Shown: positions 33,111 through 44,700 of the stretch, piece by piece | How the letters are laid out: each line of letters starts with the position of its first letter | Position numbering within the stretch: the stretch's first letter is position 1 | Origin: Hyphomicrobium sp. LHD-15 | GTDB taxonomy: Bacteria > Pseudomonadota > Alphaproteobacteria > Rhizobiales > Hyphomicrobiaceae | Direction: 5' to 3' | DNA: 64,000 bases | Assembly: GCF_031157355.1 (NCBI RefSeq) | Contig: NZ_JAVIFT010000003.1 | Span: 248,001 to 312,000 of the forward strand | The notes under the pieces: generated by a model | Seen by the model: only the letters and a program-made list of their open reading frames with translations | Database searches by the model: none | What the model was told of the DNA's origin: nothing | Position numbers and translations under genes: made by a program

Positions 33111-33872
33111 CTAGTCCCACCAGAAAAACCAGTATTTCGCACCGATCAGGCTCGCGGCCAAAGCCTCGATGGTCCCGGTTCCCTGATGAACGATATCGCC
33201 GCAATAGCGGTACTGCAGCTCCGCAACCGCGAGCGCCTCGTCCCGCGACGCGATCGGGCGCTCCACCTCGAACTCGATGACGTCGGACGTATTCGCGATC
33301 AGGCGCGCCCCGTAGCGTTCCGCCCACTCCCGCGCGATCGCCACGTGAATGGAGGGAGACGGACACGCATTCCAGTCGCCGAAACCATGAAACGCCGGAA
33401 TTTCCCAAGTGCGCACCGTCGGAACGAGTCCGATCAGCACCTCCTCCTTGGGCCGGCCCGTCACCACGTCGATCAAGCTCAGCGGAACCTGATGCGGATA
33501 GGCATCTTGCGGCCAAGCGCCCCGCGGCGGCAGCTCGTCCTCGACTTTCGGTGCGGTCTCGCCGCGCTTCGCGTACCAGGCCGCGAGGCTCGCGTACCGG
33601 GCCGCAGAATGGGCGTCCATCAGCTCCGCTGCGGATTTTCCCTTGGCGGCGGCCAAGCTCGCTTCGGCGGTATTCTCCGGCTCCTCGCCGTAAAGCTCGA
33701 ACAGGCGCGAGGCTTCCTCGCTGGTGCCCCAGATGACGGGGCTTGCGTCCTGCCATCCGGCCCGGAGCCCGGCGTACGTCGCCATTGCGCTGGCTCCATC
33801 GACGGCGACGAACGGAAACGGCGCATGTCCGTACGCCAACTCATGCCCGGCGGGCTTTATGTCGAACGACAT
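33111..33872 (-). CDS. DUF4253 domain protein
   Basis: A 253-residue soluble protein whose C-terminal ~115 residues match DUF4253: Val-Pro-Thr-Val-Arg-Thr-Trp-Glu-Ile-Pro-Ala, Phe-Gly-Asp-Trp-Asn-Ala-Cys-Pro-Ser-Pro, Gln-Tyr-Arg-Tyr-Cys-Gly-Asp-Ile-Val, and the terminal Tyr-Trp-Phe-Phe-Trp-Trp-Asp. The function of the domain is unknown; it is widespread in Actinobacteria and some Proteobacteria. GGGGACAG before the ATG at 33872 supports the start over one five codons upstream. It lies between HU and a palindrome array. Confidence 0.88.
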   Translation of the reverse strand: MSFDIKPAGHELAYGHAPFPFVAVDGASAMATYAGLRAGWQDASPVIWGTSEEASRLFELYGEEPENTAEASLAAAKGKSAAELMDAHSAARYASLAAWYAKRGETAPKVEDELPPRGAWPQDAYPHQVPLSLIDVVTGRPKEEVLIGLVPTVRTWEIPAFHGFGDWNACPSPSIHVAIAREWAERYGARLIANTSDVIEFEVERPIASRDEALAVAELQYRYCGDIVHQGTGTIEALAASLIGAKYWFFWWD

Positions 33873-33892
33873 CTGTGCTGTCCCCAAAAAAT

Positions 33893-33915
33893 AAGAGGGG
33901 CGTAAAGCCCCTCTT
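33893..33915 (-). terminator. Intrinsic terminator of the HU gene
   Basis: A 9-bp stem AAGAGGGGC (33893-33901) with GCCCCTCTT (33907-33915), followed on the minus strand by ATTTTTT. It lies 27 bp past the HU stop and directly before the DUF4253 leader. Confidence 0.9.
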
Positions 33916-33942
33916 TGACTGCCCGTGAAGAGGCGGAAGCGC

Positions 33943-34215
33943 TTAGTTCAGCGCATCCTTGAGGCCCTTGGACGGCGTGAACTTGGGAACCTTCGAAGCC
34001 GGGATCTTGATCGTCGCGCCGGTCGCCGGGTTACGGCCCTCACGCGCCTTGCGGCTCGTGACCTTGAAGGTACCGAAATCGGGAATGCGCACTTCATCGC
34101 CGTTCTTCAGCGAGTTTCTGATGTGCGCGAGCGCTGCATCGACGGCGACCCCAGCCTTTTCCTTCGTAAGCTCGGTTTCCTTGGCAACGGCGTCGATCAA
34201 ATCTTTCTTGCTCAT
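33943..34215 (-). CDS. HU family DNA-binding protein
   Basis: A 90-residue nucleoid protein. Recognised from Met-Ser-Lys-Lys-Asp-Leu-Ile-Asp-Ala-Val-Ala, the Gly-Phe/Gly-Thr-Phe hinge (Ile-Pro-Asp-Phe-Gly-Thr-Phe) and the DNA arm Gly-Arg-Asn-Pro-Ala-Thr-Gly-Ala-Thr-Ile-Lys-Ile-Pro with its conserved proline. HU dimers bend and compact DNA. GAGGACGG precedes the ATG. It lies downstream of lon, the usual order in alphaproteobacteria, with its own terminator. Confidence 0.95.
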   Translation of the reverse strand: MSKKDLIDAVAKETELTKEKAGVAVDAALAHIRNSLKNGDEVRIPDFGTFKVTSRKAREGRNPATGATIKIPASKVPKFTPSKGLKDALN

Positions 34216-34342
34216 TTTTCCGTCCTCGTGACTGGAATAAAATTCTGACGTCCAGGGTGGCTGGAGATCGCGCTCCTGGCGCGCACACCGACACGCACTT
34301 CGCATTGGAAGCACCCTTCATCGGTGAGTGTGGGCGCACAAA

Positions 34343-34384
34343 AGCCCCTAAAGACGGGGCTCGTCAAGGGGCAAAAAGCCCCTT
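34343..34384 (-). terminator. Tandem hairpins between lon and HU
   Basis: Two adjacent hairpins: AAGGGGC/GCCCCTT (34366-34372 with 34378-34384) and AGCCCC/GGGGCT (34343-34348 with 34356-34361). The second is followed by TTTGTG on the minus strand. They probably end lon transcripts that read through the palindrome at 34616, or attenuate transcription into HU. Confidence 0.65.
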
Positions 34385-34661
34385 TAAGCCTTAAAAATCG
34401 GCCTATCCGAGCATCACGCCGCCTTGAAACTACTCAGACGCACACAGAGAATTAACCATGCAAATTCGGGCGGCCTTTTTCGCGGTATAAAATCCGCAAA
34501 AGCCACCCACACGTCGTTCAATCAGAAAGATTTTTCTCGGGGCACGTCCGCGCGCGTGAGATTATCCTCACTCGGAGCAACACGGCACACGACTAGGTTG
34601 GTGTTCGCCGTGCGCGCTTCCGGAAACATGGGTCTCCGGAAGCACGTTCGACAAATCAAAG
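34385..34661. other. Gap between lon and the tandem hairpins
   Basis: 277 bp without a credible gene. It contains the CTTCCGGA palindrome (34616-34643) close to the lon stop and otherwise no recognised signal. Confidence 0.4.
34616..34643. repeat. CTTCCGGAA palindrome downstream of lon
   Basis: GCTTCCGGA and TCCGGAAGC form a perfect 9-bp stem around a 10-nt loop, 18 bp past the lon stop. The same unit recurs at 39716-39753 and 49997-50028. Confidence 0.65.
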
Positions 34662-37094
34662 CTAGTGAGCGGTTACGCGCGAGCTCGCAGGATCTCCGTC
34701 GGCCTTCACAGCCGCAGCTTCAGCCTGCTCGTCCCACTGGATCGCTTCCGGCACACGCACGAGCGCGGTCTTGACCACGTCTTCCATGCGCGCAACCGGA
34801 ACCAGTTCGAGCTTCTTCTTCACCTCTTCCGGGATCTCGGCGAGATCCTTGACGTTGTCCTCGGGGATCAGCACCGTCTTGATGCCGCCGCGCAGCGCTG
34901 CGAGCAGCTTCTCCTTCAAGCCGCCGATCGGCAACACGCGGCCGCGCAGCGTGATCTCGCCTGTCATCGCCACGTCCTTGCGGACCGGGATGCCGGTGAG
35001 AACCGAGATGATCGCCGTCGCCATTGCGACACCGGCCGAGGGACCGTCCTTCGGCGTCGCGCCTTCCGGCACGTGCACGTGGATGTCCTTCTTCTCGAAC
35101 AGGCTCGGCGGAATGCCGAACTCGACCGAGCGCGAGCGCACATAGGCATTCGCGGCCTGGATCGATTCCTTCATCACGTCGCGCAGGTTGCCGGTCACCG
35201 TCATGCGACCCTTGCCGGGCATCATGACGCCTTCGATGGTGAGCAGCTCGCCGCCGACTTCCGTCCACGCGAGACCCGTCACGATGCCGATCTGGTCCTC
35301 GAGTTCGGCCTCGCCGTAGCGGTACTTCGGAACGCCGAGGTAATCGCTGACGTTCTCAGCCGTGACGACGACCTTCTTCTTGTCGGAGGTCAGGATCTCC
35401 TTCACCGCCTTGCGCGCGAGCTTGGCGACTTCACGCTCGAGCGAGCGCACGCCGGCTTCACGCGTATAGCGGCGGATCAATTCCAGCAACGCGCCGTCCT
35501 CGACCACCCACTCGCCAGTCTCGAGCCCGTGCGCCTGCTGCTGCTCGGTGAGCAGATGGCGCTTCGCGATCTCGACCTTCTCGTCTTCCGTGTAACCGGC
35601 GAGACGGATGATCTCCATGCGGTCCATGAGGGCCGGCGGAATGTTGAGCGTGTTGGCCGTGGTCACGAACATCACGTTCGAGAGATCGTAGTCGACCTCG
35701 AGATAGTGATCGTTGAAGCTACCGTTCTGCTCCGGATCCAAAACCTCGAGCAGCGCCGCCGCGGGGTCGCCGCGGAAGTCCTGGCCCATCTTGTCGATCT
35801 CGTCCAAGAGGAACAGCGGATTGGTCCGCTTCGCCTTCTTCATCGACTGGATGACCTTGCCGGGCATCGAGCCGATGTAGGTGCGGCGGTGTCCACGGAT
35901 TTCCGCTTCGTCGCGCACGCCACCGAGGCTCATGCGCACGAACTCGCGGCCCGTTGCGTTGGCGATCGATTTGCCGAGCGAAGTCTTGCCGACGCCGGGC
36001 GGACCGACGAGGCACAGGATCGGGCCCTTGAGCTTGTTGGTGCGCGCCTGCACCGCCAGATACTCGAGGATGCGCTCCTTGACCTTCTCGAGGCCGTAGT
36101 GCTCGGCGTCGAGCACCAGCTGCGCCTCTTCCAGATCCTTCTTGACCTTGCCCTTGATCCCCCACGGGATAGAGAGCAGCCAGTCGAGGTAGTTGCGCAC
36201 CACCGTCGCTTCAGCCGACATCGGGCTCATCTGCTTGAGCTTCTTGAGCTCGGCAGTGGCCTTGTCCTTGGCTTCCTTCGACAGCTTGGTGTTGTCGATC
36301 TTCTCCTCGAACTCGGCGATATCATCGCGCTCTTCGGTGTCGCCGAGTTCCTTCTGAATGGCCTTCATCTGCTCATTCAGATAGTACTCGCGCTGCGTCT
36401 TCTCCATCTGGCGCTTCACGCGCGAACGGATCTTGCGCTCCACCTGCAGCACGGAGATCTCGCTCTCCATGAGCGTGTAGACCTTCTCGAGCCGGTCGGA
36501 GACCGTCGTCGTCTCGAGCACGTCCTGCTTGTCCGCGATCTTCACCGCGAGATGCGAGGCGATGGTGTCGGCGAGCTTCGAATAATCTTCGATCTGCGCG
36601 ACGGTGCCGAGCACTTCAGGCGAGATCTTCTTGTTGAGCTTGACGTAGTTTTCGAACTGCGACACGGCCGAGCGCGCAAGCGCCTCGATCTCGGCCTTGG
36701 TGCCGATCTGCTCCGAGATCCGCTCGACCTCGGCTTCGAAATAATTGGCGTTGTCGGTGTAGCGCAGCACCTTGGCGCGCGCCGTGCCCTCGACGAGCAC
36801 CTTGACGGTGCCGTCCGGCAGCTTGAGGAGCTGCAGCACGGAGGCAAGCGTGCCGACCTGATAGATCGCATCCGTCGCCGGATCGTCGTCGCCAGCGTTC
36901 TTCTGCGCGGCAAGCAGGATATGCTTGTCGGCGCGCATCACTTCCTCGAGCGCGTTGATCGATTTCTCGCGGCCGACGAACAACGGCACGATCATGTAGG
37001 GGAACACGACAATGTCGCGCAGCGGCAGCACGGGGTAATGATCCCGGGCGCCCGGCTTTTCCTTTGACTGCTTTTCTTCGCTCATCATCGTCAC
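34662..37094 (-). CDS. lon: ATP-dependent protease Lon
   Basis: An 810-residue AAA+ serine protease that degrades damaged and regulatory proteins in the cytosol. The N-terminal substrate-binding domain starts at about residue 20, Walker A is Gly-Pro-Pro-Gly-Val-Gly-Lys-Thr at 364-371, and the protease dyad is Ser686 (Pro-Lys-Asp-Gly-Pro-Ser-Ala-Gly) with Lys729, 43 residues later as in E. coli. Start ambiguity is minor (Met1, Met3 or Met4). It follows clpX at a 281-bp gap; a heat-shock promoter there is likely but was not identified. Confidence 0.98.
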   Translation of the reverse strand: MTMMSEEKQSKEKPGARDHYPVLPLRDIVVFPYMIVPLFVGREKSINALEEVMRADKHILLAAQKNAGDDDPATDAIYQVGTLASVLQLLKLPDGTVKVLVEGTARAKVLRYTDNANYFEAEVERISEQIGTKAEIEALARSAVSQFENYVKLNKKISPEVLGTVAQIEDYSKLADTIASHLAVKIADKQDVLETTTVSDRLEKVYTLMESEISVLQVERKIRSRVKRQMEKTQREYYLNEQMKAIQKELGDTEERDDIAEFEEKIDNTKLSKEAKDKATAELKKLKQMSPMSAEATVVRNYLDWLLSIPWGIKGKVKKDLEEAQLVLDAEHYGLEKVKERILEYLAVQARTNKLKGPILCLVGPPGVGKTSLGKSIANATGREFVRMSLGGVRDEAEIRGHRRTYIGSMPGKVIQSMKKAKRTNPLFLLDEIDKMGQDFRGDPAAALLEVLDPEQNGSFNDHYLEVDYDLSNVMFVTTANTLNIPPALMDRMEIIRLAGYTEDEKVEIAKRHLLTEQQQAHGLETGEWVVEDGALLELIRRYTREAGVRSLEREVAKLARKAVKEILTSDKKKVVVTAENVSDYLGVPKYRYGEAELEDQIGIVTGLAWTEVGGELLTIEGVMMPGKGRMTVTGNLRDVMKESIQAANAYVRSRSVEFGIPPSLFEKKDIHVHVPEGATPKDGPSAGVAMATAIISVLTGIPVRKDVAMTGEITLRGRVLPIGGLKEKLLAALRGGIKTVLIPEDNVKDLAEIPEEVKKKLELVPVARMEDVVKTALVRVPEAIQWDEQAEAAAVKADGDPASSRVTAH

Positions 37095-37375
37095 CCATTT
37101 AGCGTTGCATTACGCTACCGTAAGAAGCGCACGAACCCAGTCTAGCCCCGGAGGCCCGCCGTAATATGGCCGAATCCGGAAAACCCACGTCGCATCTTTC
37201 GTATGAGATCCCCGGGACCGAGAAAGATCACGGGATAGCGGCGCTGAGGAAAGATGGGGATGGTCCCCGGCCTTATCAATAATGGGCCCCGCTTCCCCGC
37301 TGCGCTGTGGGCACCTTCCGGTGCCCACGTTCACGCATGCCTCTTGGAGAGGCAATCTCCGGTTCAGAGCGCGCC

Positions 37376-38629
<1,254 letters not shown>

Positions 38630-39048
38630 TCTGTTCTCTCACCCGCAGTCAGGAAGTAAGCCCCGGAAACACGGAGCATTTCGAGACCTGCGAAGGCCTC
38701 TCGGAGCATCTTCGGCGCAAGCCCGCCGCGAAGCACACAAAACTGTTACACCCAATCTCAACACGCTAGCGTTCCCGAGATCAAGATTCGATTAACGTCT
38801 CTCCCGCCCCCAATCCGATCATCCGGACCTGATTACCACAGTGTTGACGCCGGAAAGCCAAGCAGACAAGGCGCATTAAGAGAGCGACCCTATTTCGCCA
38901 AGCTTACGTGGCCCCAACGTGGCACCCAGACCCGACTGCCCCGCTCGGAGAGGGAGCATAGCAAAGTCTGGGCAAGTCCACCGAAAACAGGGGCGGGTGC
39001 GACGGTGGGGCACACCGCCGCCGCGCAAAGCGTAATAATATTGAGATA
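38630..39048. other. 419-bp clpP-clpX intergenic region
   Basis: No credible gene. It should contain a separate clpX promoter. Near clpP, AGCGTAATA (39029-39037) pairs with TATTACGCT (39047-39055), a 9-bp hairpin that includes the clpP stop codon but has no U-tract. Confidence 0.5.
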
Positions 39049-39696
39049 TTACGCTGGCTTAGCTTCGCCGATCTTCGGATCGACATCTTCGCGCTGGTTC
39101 AAAACGCGGTCGATGAGCCCGAAATCCTTGGCCTGATCAGCAGTCATGAAGTAATCGCGATCGAGCGTCTTCTCGATCATCTCATACGGCTGGCCAGTAT
39201 GCTTGACGTAAACCTCGTTGAGACGACGCTTCATCTTAATGATATCTTCGGCATGCCGCTCGATATCGGAAGCCTGACCCGAAAACCCGCCCGAAGGCTG
39301 GTGAACCATGATGCGGGCGTTCGGCAGCGCATAGCGCATGTCCTTGTGCCCAGCGCAAAGCAGCAGCGAACCCATGGAGGCTGCCTGGCCGATGCAGAGA
39401 GTGGCGATCGGCGGCTTCACGAACTGCATGGTGTCGTAGATCGCCATGCCGGCAGTCACGACGCCGCCGGGCGAGTTGATGTACATGGAGATCTCTTTCT
39501 TCGGATTTTCCGCCTCGAGAAAGAGCAGCTGCATACAAATCGACGCAGCCATCTGATCTTCGACCGGCCCCGTCACGAAGATGATGCGTTCCTTCAGAAG
39601 CCGCGACGGCAGATCGTAGCCGCGCTCGCCACGCGCCGTCTGTTCGACGACCATGGGCCAAAAGGAACCGGTGATTGTGGCGACGGGATCGCGCAT
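39049..39696 (-). CDS. clpP: ATP-dependent Clp protease proteolytic subunit
   Basis: A 215-residue serine protease subunit that forms the tetradecameric ClpP barrel. The catalytic triad is Ser107 (Gly-Gln-Ala-Ala-Ser-Met-Gly), His132 (Ile-Met-Val-His-Gln-Pro-Ser) and Asp181 (Leu-Asp-Arg-Asp-Tyr-Phe-Met). GAGGAG 9 bp before the ATG at 39696 sets the start; a longer in-frame version would read through the CTTCCGGAA palindrome. It lies between tig and clpX as usual. Confidence 0.97.
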   Translation of the reverse strand: MRDPVATITGSFWPMVVEQTARGERGYDLPSRLLKERIIFVTGPVEDQMAASICMQLLFLEAENPKKEISMYINSPGGVVTAGMAIYDTMQFVKPPIATLCIGQAASMGSLLLCAGHKDMRYALPNARIMVHQPSGGFSGQASDIERHAEDIIKMKRRLNEVYVKHTGQPYEMIEKTLDRDYFMTADQAKDFGLIDRVLNQREDVDPKIGEAKPA

Positions 39697-39715
39697 GTGG
39701 ACTTCGCTCCTCAGT

Positions 39716-39753
39716 GTGCTTCCGGAAACGTGCAAAACCGCTTTCCGGAGCAC
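39716..39753. repeat. CTTCCGGAA palindrome in the clpP leader
   Basis: GTGCTTCCGGAAA and TTTCCGGAGCAC pair with one indel around a 13-nt centre. It lies 20 bp upstream of the clpP ATG, so it overlaps the leader or promoter of clpP. Confidence 0.65.
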
Positions 39754-39897
39754 GATCAACTTATCGACTAGCCTCGCTCGCGGGACAAGCCGAGGCGCTG
39801 AGCACCCGAATCGGCAGCTCGGCGACACATCACATCAGCATAGCCGCGCACCACTTCAAGCCCCCCGCCGCGAAACCCGCGGGAGAAGCGCATTGCC

Positions 39898-39925
39898 CTG
39901 CGACGCACGCATTGGTGCGTCGCAG
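39898..39925 (-). terminator. Hairpin downstream of tig
   Basis: A perfect 11-bp stem CTGCGACGCAC (39898-39908) with GTGCGTCGCAG (39915-39925), 15 bp past the tig stop. There is no U-tract, so it may be processed or Rho-assisted. Confidence 0.6.
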
Positions 39926-39939
39926 AAAATGCGCGAGCG

Positions 39940-41295
39940 CTATGCCTCGGCAACCTTCTCGAGGCTGTCCAGAAGCTCCTGCCGCGAAACCTTCTTCTCG
40001 GCGGGCTTGGCAAGCTCGAGTACGAAGTCGATGACCTTGTCCTCGAAGATCGGCGCGCGCAATTCCTGCAGTGCACCGGGCGTCTTCTCGAAATATTCGT
40101 AGACGTTCTTTTCCTGCCCGGGGAAGCGGCGGGCGTGCTCCATGAGCGCGCGGCGCATCTCGTCCTGGGTGACTTCGATCTTGTTCTTGTCGCCGATTTC
40201 TCCGACCACCAGACCGAGACGAACGCGGCGCTCCGCAATCTTGCGGTATTCGGCGCGGGCTTCTTCCTCGGTCTTGCCCTCGTCGGCGAACGACTTCTGC
40301 TCACGCTGAAGGCCGTCCGTGACCTGCTTCCATATGGCCTCGAATTCGCGCTCCACAAGGGTCGGCGGCAATTCGAAGGAATGCGCCGTCTCCAGCGCAT
40401 CGAGCAGCTCGCGCTTGATCTTCTGGCGCGAGGCCTGATCGAGCTCGCGCTTGATCTGGGCCGAGACGAGGCTCTTCAGGTTGTCGAGCCCTTCAGTGCC
40501 GAGCGACTTGGCGAACTCGTCGTTGATCTCGGCCTTGACCGGCTTTTCGACCTCCTTGACGGTGATCGCGAACACGGCGTCCTTGCCGGCGAGATCGGCC
40601 ACCGGATACTCGGCCGGGAACGTCGCCTTGACGTCGCGGCTTTCGTCCTTCTTGGCGCCCTTGATGCCTTCCTCGAAGCCCGGAATGAAGCCGGCATTGC
40701 CGATCACGAGCTGCAGGTTCTCACCCGAGCCGCGGTCGAAGGCCACGCCATCGACGGTGCCCGTGAAATCGATAGTCACGCGATCGCCGTCGCCGGCTGC
40801 GCGGCCTTCCTCGGCCTCGAACGCCTGGTTGCGGTCGGCAAGCTCGGAAAGTGCCTTGTCGAGCTGCTCATCATCCACGTCGACGACCAGTCGCTCGAGC
40901 TTGAGCGACTTGAAATCGGCGAGTTCGACTTCGGGAAGCACCTCGAAGCTCATCTCGTAGGCGAGGTCGGCCTTGCCGTCGACGACGCTGTCGATGCCGG
41001 AAGCGCCTTCCGCGAGCGCGATGTCCGGCATCATCGCCGGGCGCTCCTTGCGGTCGACGATCGCCTTGTTCGAGGTCTCGCGGATCGTCTCCTGCAGGAC
41101 GTCGTTCATGACCGAACGGCCGAACACCTTCTTGATGTGCGCGAGCGGCACCTTGCCCTTGCGGAAGCCCTTGAGCTGGACCTGATCCTTGATCTTGTCG
41201 AGATGCGCCGTGAAGCGCTCGCCGAGCTCATCCGCTCCGACCACGACCTTGAGCTTCCGCTTGAGGCCTTCCGAACTCGTTTCCGTAACCTGCAT
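39940..41295 (-). CDS. tig: Trigger factor
   Basis: A 451-residue ribosome-bound chaperone with peptidyl-prolyl isomerase activity. The ribosome-binding signature Gly-Phe-Arg-Lys-Gly-Lys-Val-Pro is at about 43-50. The FKBP domain lies at about 165-245 (Gly-Asp-Arg-Val-Thr-Ile-Asp-Phe-Thr-Gly), followed by the long helical C-terminal arm domain. The length is normal. It precedes clpP on the same strand, a standard arrangement. Confidence 0.97.
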   Translation of the reverse strand: MQVTETSSEGLKRKLKVVVGADELGERFTAHLDKIKDQVQLKGFRKGKVPLAHIKKVFGRSVMNDVLQETIRETSNKAIVDRKERPAMMPDIALAEGASGIDSVVDGKADLAYEMSFEVLPEVELADFKSLKLERLVVDVDDEQLDKALSELADRNQAFEAEEGRAAGDGDRVTIDFTGTVDGVAFDRGSGENLQLVIGNAGFIPGFEEGIKGAKKDESRDVKATFPAEYPVADLAGKDAVFAITVKEVEKPVKAEINDEFAKSLGTEGLDNLKSLVSAQIKRELDQASRQKIKRELLDALETAHSFELPPTLVEREFEAIWKQVTDGLQREQKSFADEGKTEEEARAEYRKIAERRVRLGLVVGEIGDKNKIEVTQDEMRRALMEHARRFPGQEKNVYEYFEKTPGALQELRAPIFEDKVIDFVLELAKPAEKKVSRQELLDSLEKVAEA

Positions 41296-41380
41296 GACGT
41301 CCTGCTGCCTTCGCTAGCTCGTTCAATCCGTTCGCCCGTTTTCCGGACGCCTAAAACCTTCAATTCCTCGATGCCGTCCG

Positions 41381-41465
41381 TGGTGCGGGCGGAGGGACTT
41401 GAACCCCCACGACTTTCGCCGCTGGAACCTAAATCCAGTGCGTCTACCAATTCCGCCACGCCCGC
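41381..41465 (-). tRNA. tRNA-Leu (TAG)
   Basis: An 85-nt class II tRNA on the minus strand. The acceptor GCGGGCG pairs with CGCCCGC, discriminator A and CCA are encoded, the anticodon stem CTGGA/TCCAG encloses TTTAGGT with anticodon TAG, and a long variable arm (GGCGAAAGTCGT region) precedes the T-arm GGTTCAAGTCC. Confidence 0.95.
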
Positions 41466-41795
41466 TTGGAGCCACGTCGGCCGGACCGCAGTCCGATCGC
41501 GAAACATCCGCTAAATCAATAGCGTAGCCCACGTCAACCGAGCGCCGGGAACTTCGCGGCCCAGCCCGGACAGACCAGCAAAATCAGGGATGCCGGCTCC
41601 GGTCGGAGGCCAGACGGCCGCGACAGAATGGGCACATATACAGGGGCCTCCGCCCCAAGATCAAGGAATTCCCCGCTCTCCGTCGCCACAGGAGGAGCGG
41701 CGCGGGCAAGCCGCGAGACGACAGCGTCCATAGAGACGGCATTCCCCTACGGACTCAAGAGCGCCTGCCTGTTGCCCGCTGTCTGCTGCCGTCCC
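41466..41795. other. 330-bp region between tRNA-Leu and the RND gene
   Basis: No credible gene. It contains the presumed tRNA-Leu promoter and, at 41764-41790, a CTGCCTGTTGCC-type low-complexity block just past the RND stop, related to those at 29909-29969 and 32037-32056. Confidence 0.45.
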
Positions 41796-44700
41796 TCAAT
41801 GTCCCGCCGGAGTTGCATCGGCTTCCCCCGTCGCCGCCGCCTCACGCCGCCCCGCGAGCGCACTGGTGATCACGTAGAATACCGGCGTGAAGATCAGGCC
41901 GAACAGCGTCACGCCAAGCATGCCCGAGAACACCGCCGTGCCGAGCGACTGACGCATCTCCGCGCCCGCGCCCGTTGCCAGCACCAGCGGCACCACGCCC
42001 AGAATGAATGCGAGCGACGTCATGAGGATCGGCCGAAGACGCGTCCGTGCCGCACTGATGGCGGCCTCGAAGCGGTTCATGCCACTGTCCTCCGCCTGCT
42101 TGGCGAACTCGACGATCAGAATGGCGTTCTTGGCCGCGAGGCCGACGAGCACCACGAGCCCGATCTCGACCAGGATGTTGCGGTCGAGGCCCATGTAGTT
42201 GACGCCGAGCATGGCTGCGAGAATACACATCGGCACGATCAGGATGACCGCAAGCGGCAGCAGCCAGCTCTCATAGAGCGCGGCCAGCACCAGGAACACG
42301 AACACCACCGCGAGCCCAAACGCGACGATCGCCGTGTTGCCGGCCAGCTTTTCCTGGAGCGCAATCTCGGTCCATTCGAACCCGAACCCGGCCGGCAGCG
42401 CCGTATCGACGATGTGCTCGATCGAGGCGATGCCCTGTCCCGACGAGAACCCGCGTGCGAGCCCAACCTGAACTTCCGCTGCCGGGAACAGGTTGTAGCG
42501 CGGCACGCGATAGGGACCGGTCGTATCGGAGAACGTCGCCACCGACCCGAGCGGCACCATGTCGCCCGAGACGCTGCGTGTCTTGAGGTTGGCGACATCC
42601 CGCAGCGTTTCGCGGAACGGATTGTCGGCCTGTGCCGTCACGCGGTACGTGCGGCCCAGAATATTGAAGTCGTTGACGAACGACGAGCCCATGTAGATCG
42701 AAAGCGCATCGAACACGCGCCCGATCGGCACGCCGAGCTGCTCGGCCTTGGTGCGATCGATATCGGCCCAGATCTGCGGCGTGCGCGTATTGAAGAGCGT
42801 GAACGGCTGAACGATACCCGGAACCTGCCCAGCGCCGCCCGCGACCGTCCAGGCCGCGCCTTCGAGCGCCGGATACCCGCGCCCGCCGCGATCCTGCACG
42901 TAACCCTTGAGACCACCGCCCGTGCCGATACCCGGCACGGAAGGCGGCTCGATCACGAACGCGAACGCTTCCTTGATCGTCGCCATCTGCCCGCGCAGAT
43001 CGTTCAGGATCTGATCCTTGGTGATGCCGGCCTTGATGCGATCCTCAAAGCTCGCGAGACGCACGAAGATCACCGCCGTATTCGGCGCGTTTGTGAAAGT
43101 CGCGCCATCGAAGCCGGCGAACGCCACCGCATCCGAAACGCCCGGACGCTTGAGCATCAGGTCGGAAGCCTTCCGCACCACTGCGTCGGTGCGATCGAGC
43201 GTCGAGCCCGGCGGCAGCTGGAACACGGTGATGAAGTAGGTGCGGTCGAGCTGCGGAATGAGACCGGTCGGCGTCGAGGTCAGACGCTCGAAGGTGAGAA
43301 ACAGCAACCCGCCGTAGATCACGAGCAGAATGACCGGCAGCCGGATCAAGCGGCCGGTGAGCCCGGCGTATCCATGCGAGAGGCCGTCGAACGCCTTGTT
43401 GAACCCCCGGAAGAAGAGACGGATCGGCGCCCCGATCACGCGCGAGGCGAGGCTTTGCTTCTGATGATGATCGCCATGCGGCTTGAGCAGCAGCGCGGCG
43501 AGCGCCGGAGACAGCGTCAGCGACACGAAGCACGAGATCGCCGTCGAAGCCGCGATCGTGATCGCGAACTGTCGGTAGAACGTTCCCTGCAGGCCGGAGA
43601 TGAACGCCGTCGGCAGGAACACCGCGATCAGCGTCGCCGTGATCGCGATCAGCGCGCCGCCGACCTCGTCCATGGTCTGATGCGCGGCCTCCTTGGGCGC
43701 AAGCCCTTCGGACAGCTTTCGTTCGACGTTTTCGACCACGACGATCGCGTCGTCCACCACGATGCCGATCGCGAGCACCAGCCCGAACAGCGACAGCGAG
43801 TTGAACGAGATGCCGAGCGCCCCCATCACCACGAACGAGCCGACCAGCGACACCGGGATCGCGATAATCGGGATCACCGCGGCACGCCACGTCTGCAGGA
43901 ACAGGATGACGACCAGAACGACGAGGATCAGCGCCTCGATGAAGGTCGCCACCACCGCGTCGATCGAATAGCGGATGAAGTCGGTCGGGTTGTAGACGAT
44001 GGTGTAGCCGACGCCCGACGGGAAACCCTTGGCCAGCTCCTGCATCTCGGCCTTCACCGCCGCAGCCGTTGCCAGCGCGTTGGAGCCCGGCCGCTGGAAA
44101 AGCACGACGGCGGTCGCGACCTTGTTCGAGAGATAGGCGTTGACGGTGTAGTCCTGCGAGCCAAGCTCGACGCGGGCGATATCCTTGAGGCGCACCACGT
44201 CGCCTTCTTCACCCGCCTTCACGACGACGTTCTCGAACTGCTCCACCGTCGACAGGCGGCCGAGCGTATGAACCGAGAGCGTGAACGCACCCGGCGAGGA
44301 CGCAGGCGGCTGGTTGATCGAGCCGGCCGCGACCTGCAGGTTGGCCGCGCGCAGCGCCGCCACCACCTCGGAAGCTGTGAGATCGCGAGAGGCGACCTTC
44401 GCCGGGTCGAGCCAAACGCGCATCGAGTAGTCGCGCGCGCCGAACACGCGGCTGTCGCCGATGCCGTCGATGCGCGCCAGCCGGTCCTTGATGTAGAGTG
44501 TCGCGTAGTTCGAGATGTATTGCTGATCGCGCGAGCCGTCAGGCGAGATCATATGCACGACCATCATCAGGTCGGGCGAAGCCTTGAGCACCGTGAGGCC
44601 GAGACGGCGCACGTCTTCCGGCAATCGCGGCTCCGCGATCGAGACGCGGTTCTGCACCAGCACCTGCGCCTGGTCGATGTCCGTGCCCGGCTTGAACACC

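Noticed and set aside
34665-37067. 800-codon plus-strand frame opposite lon
   Set aside because: Antisense shadow of lon with no recognisable protein family; lon itself has every catalytic motif.
41106-41507. Minus-strand frame running through tRNA-Leu into tig
   Set aside because: Its middle is the translated tRNA sequence, a well-known source of false proteins; the tRNA cloverleaf and tig frame explain the region.
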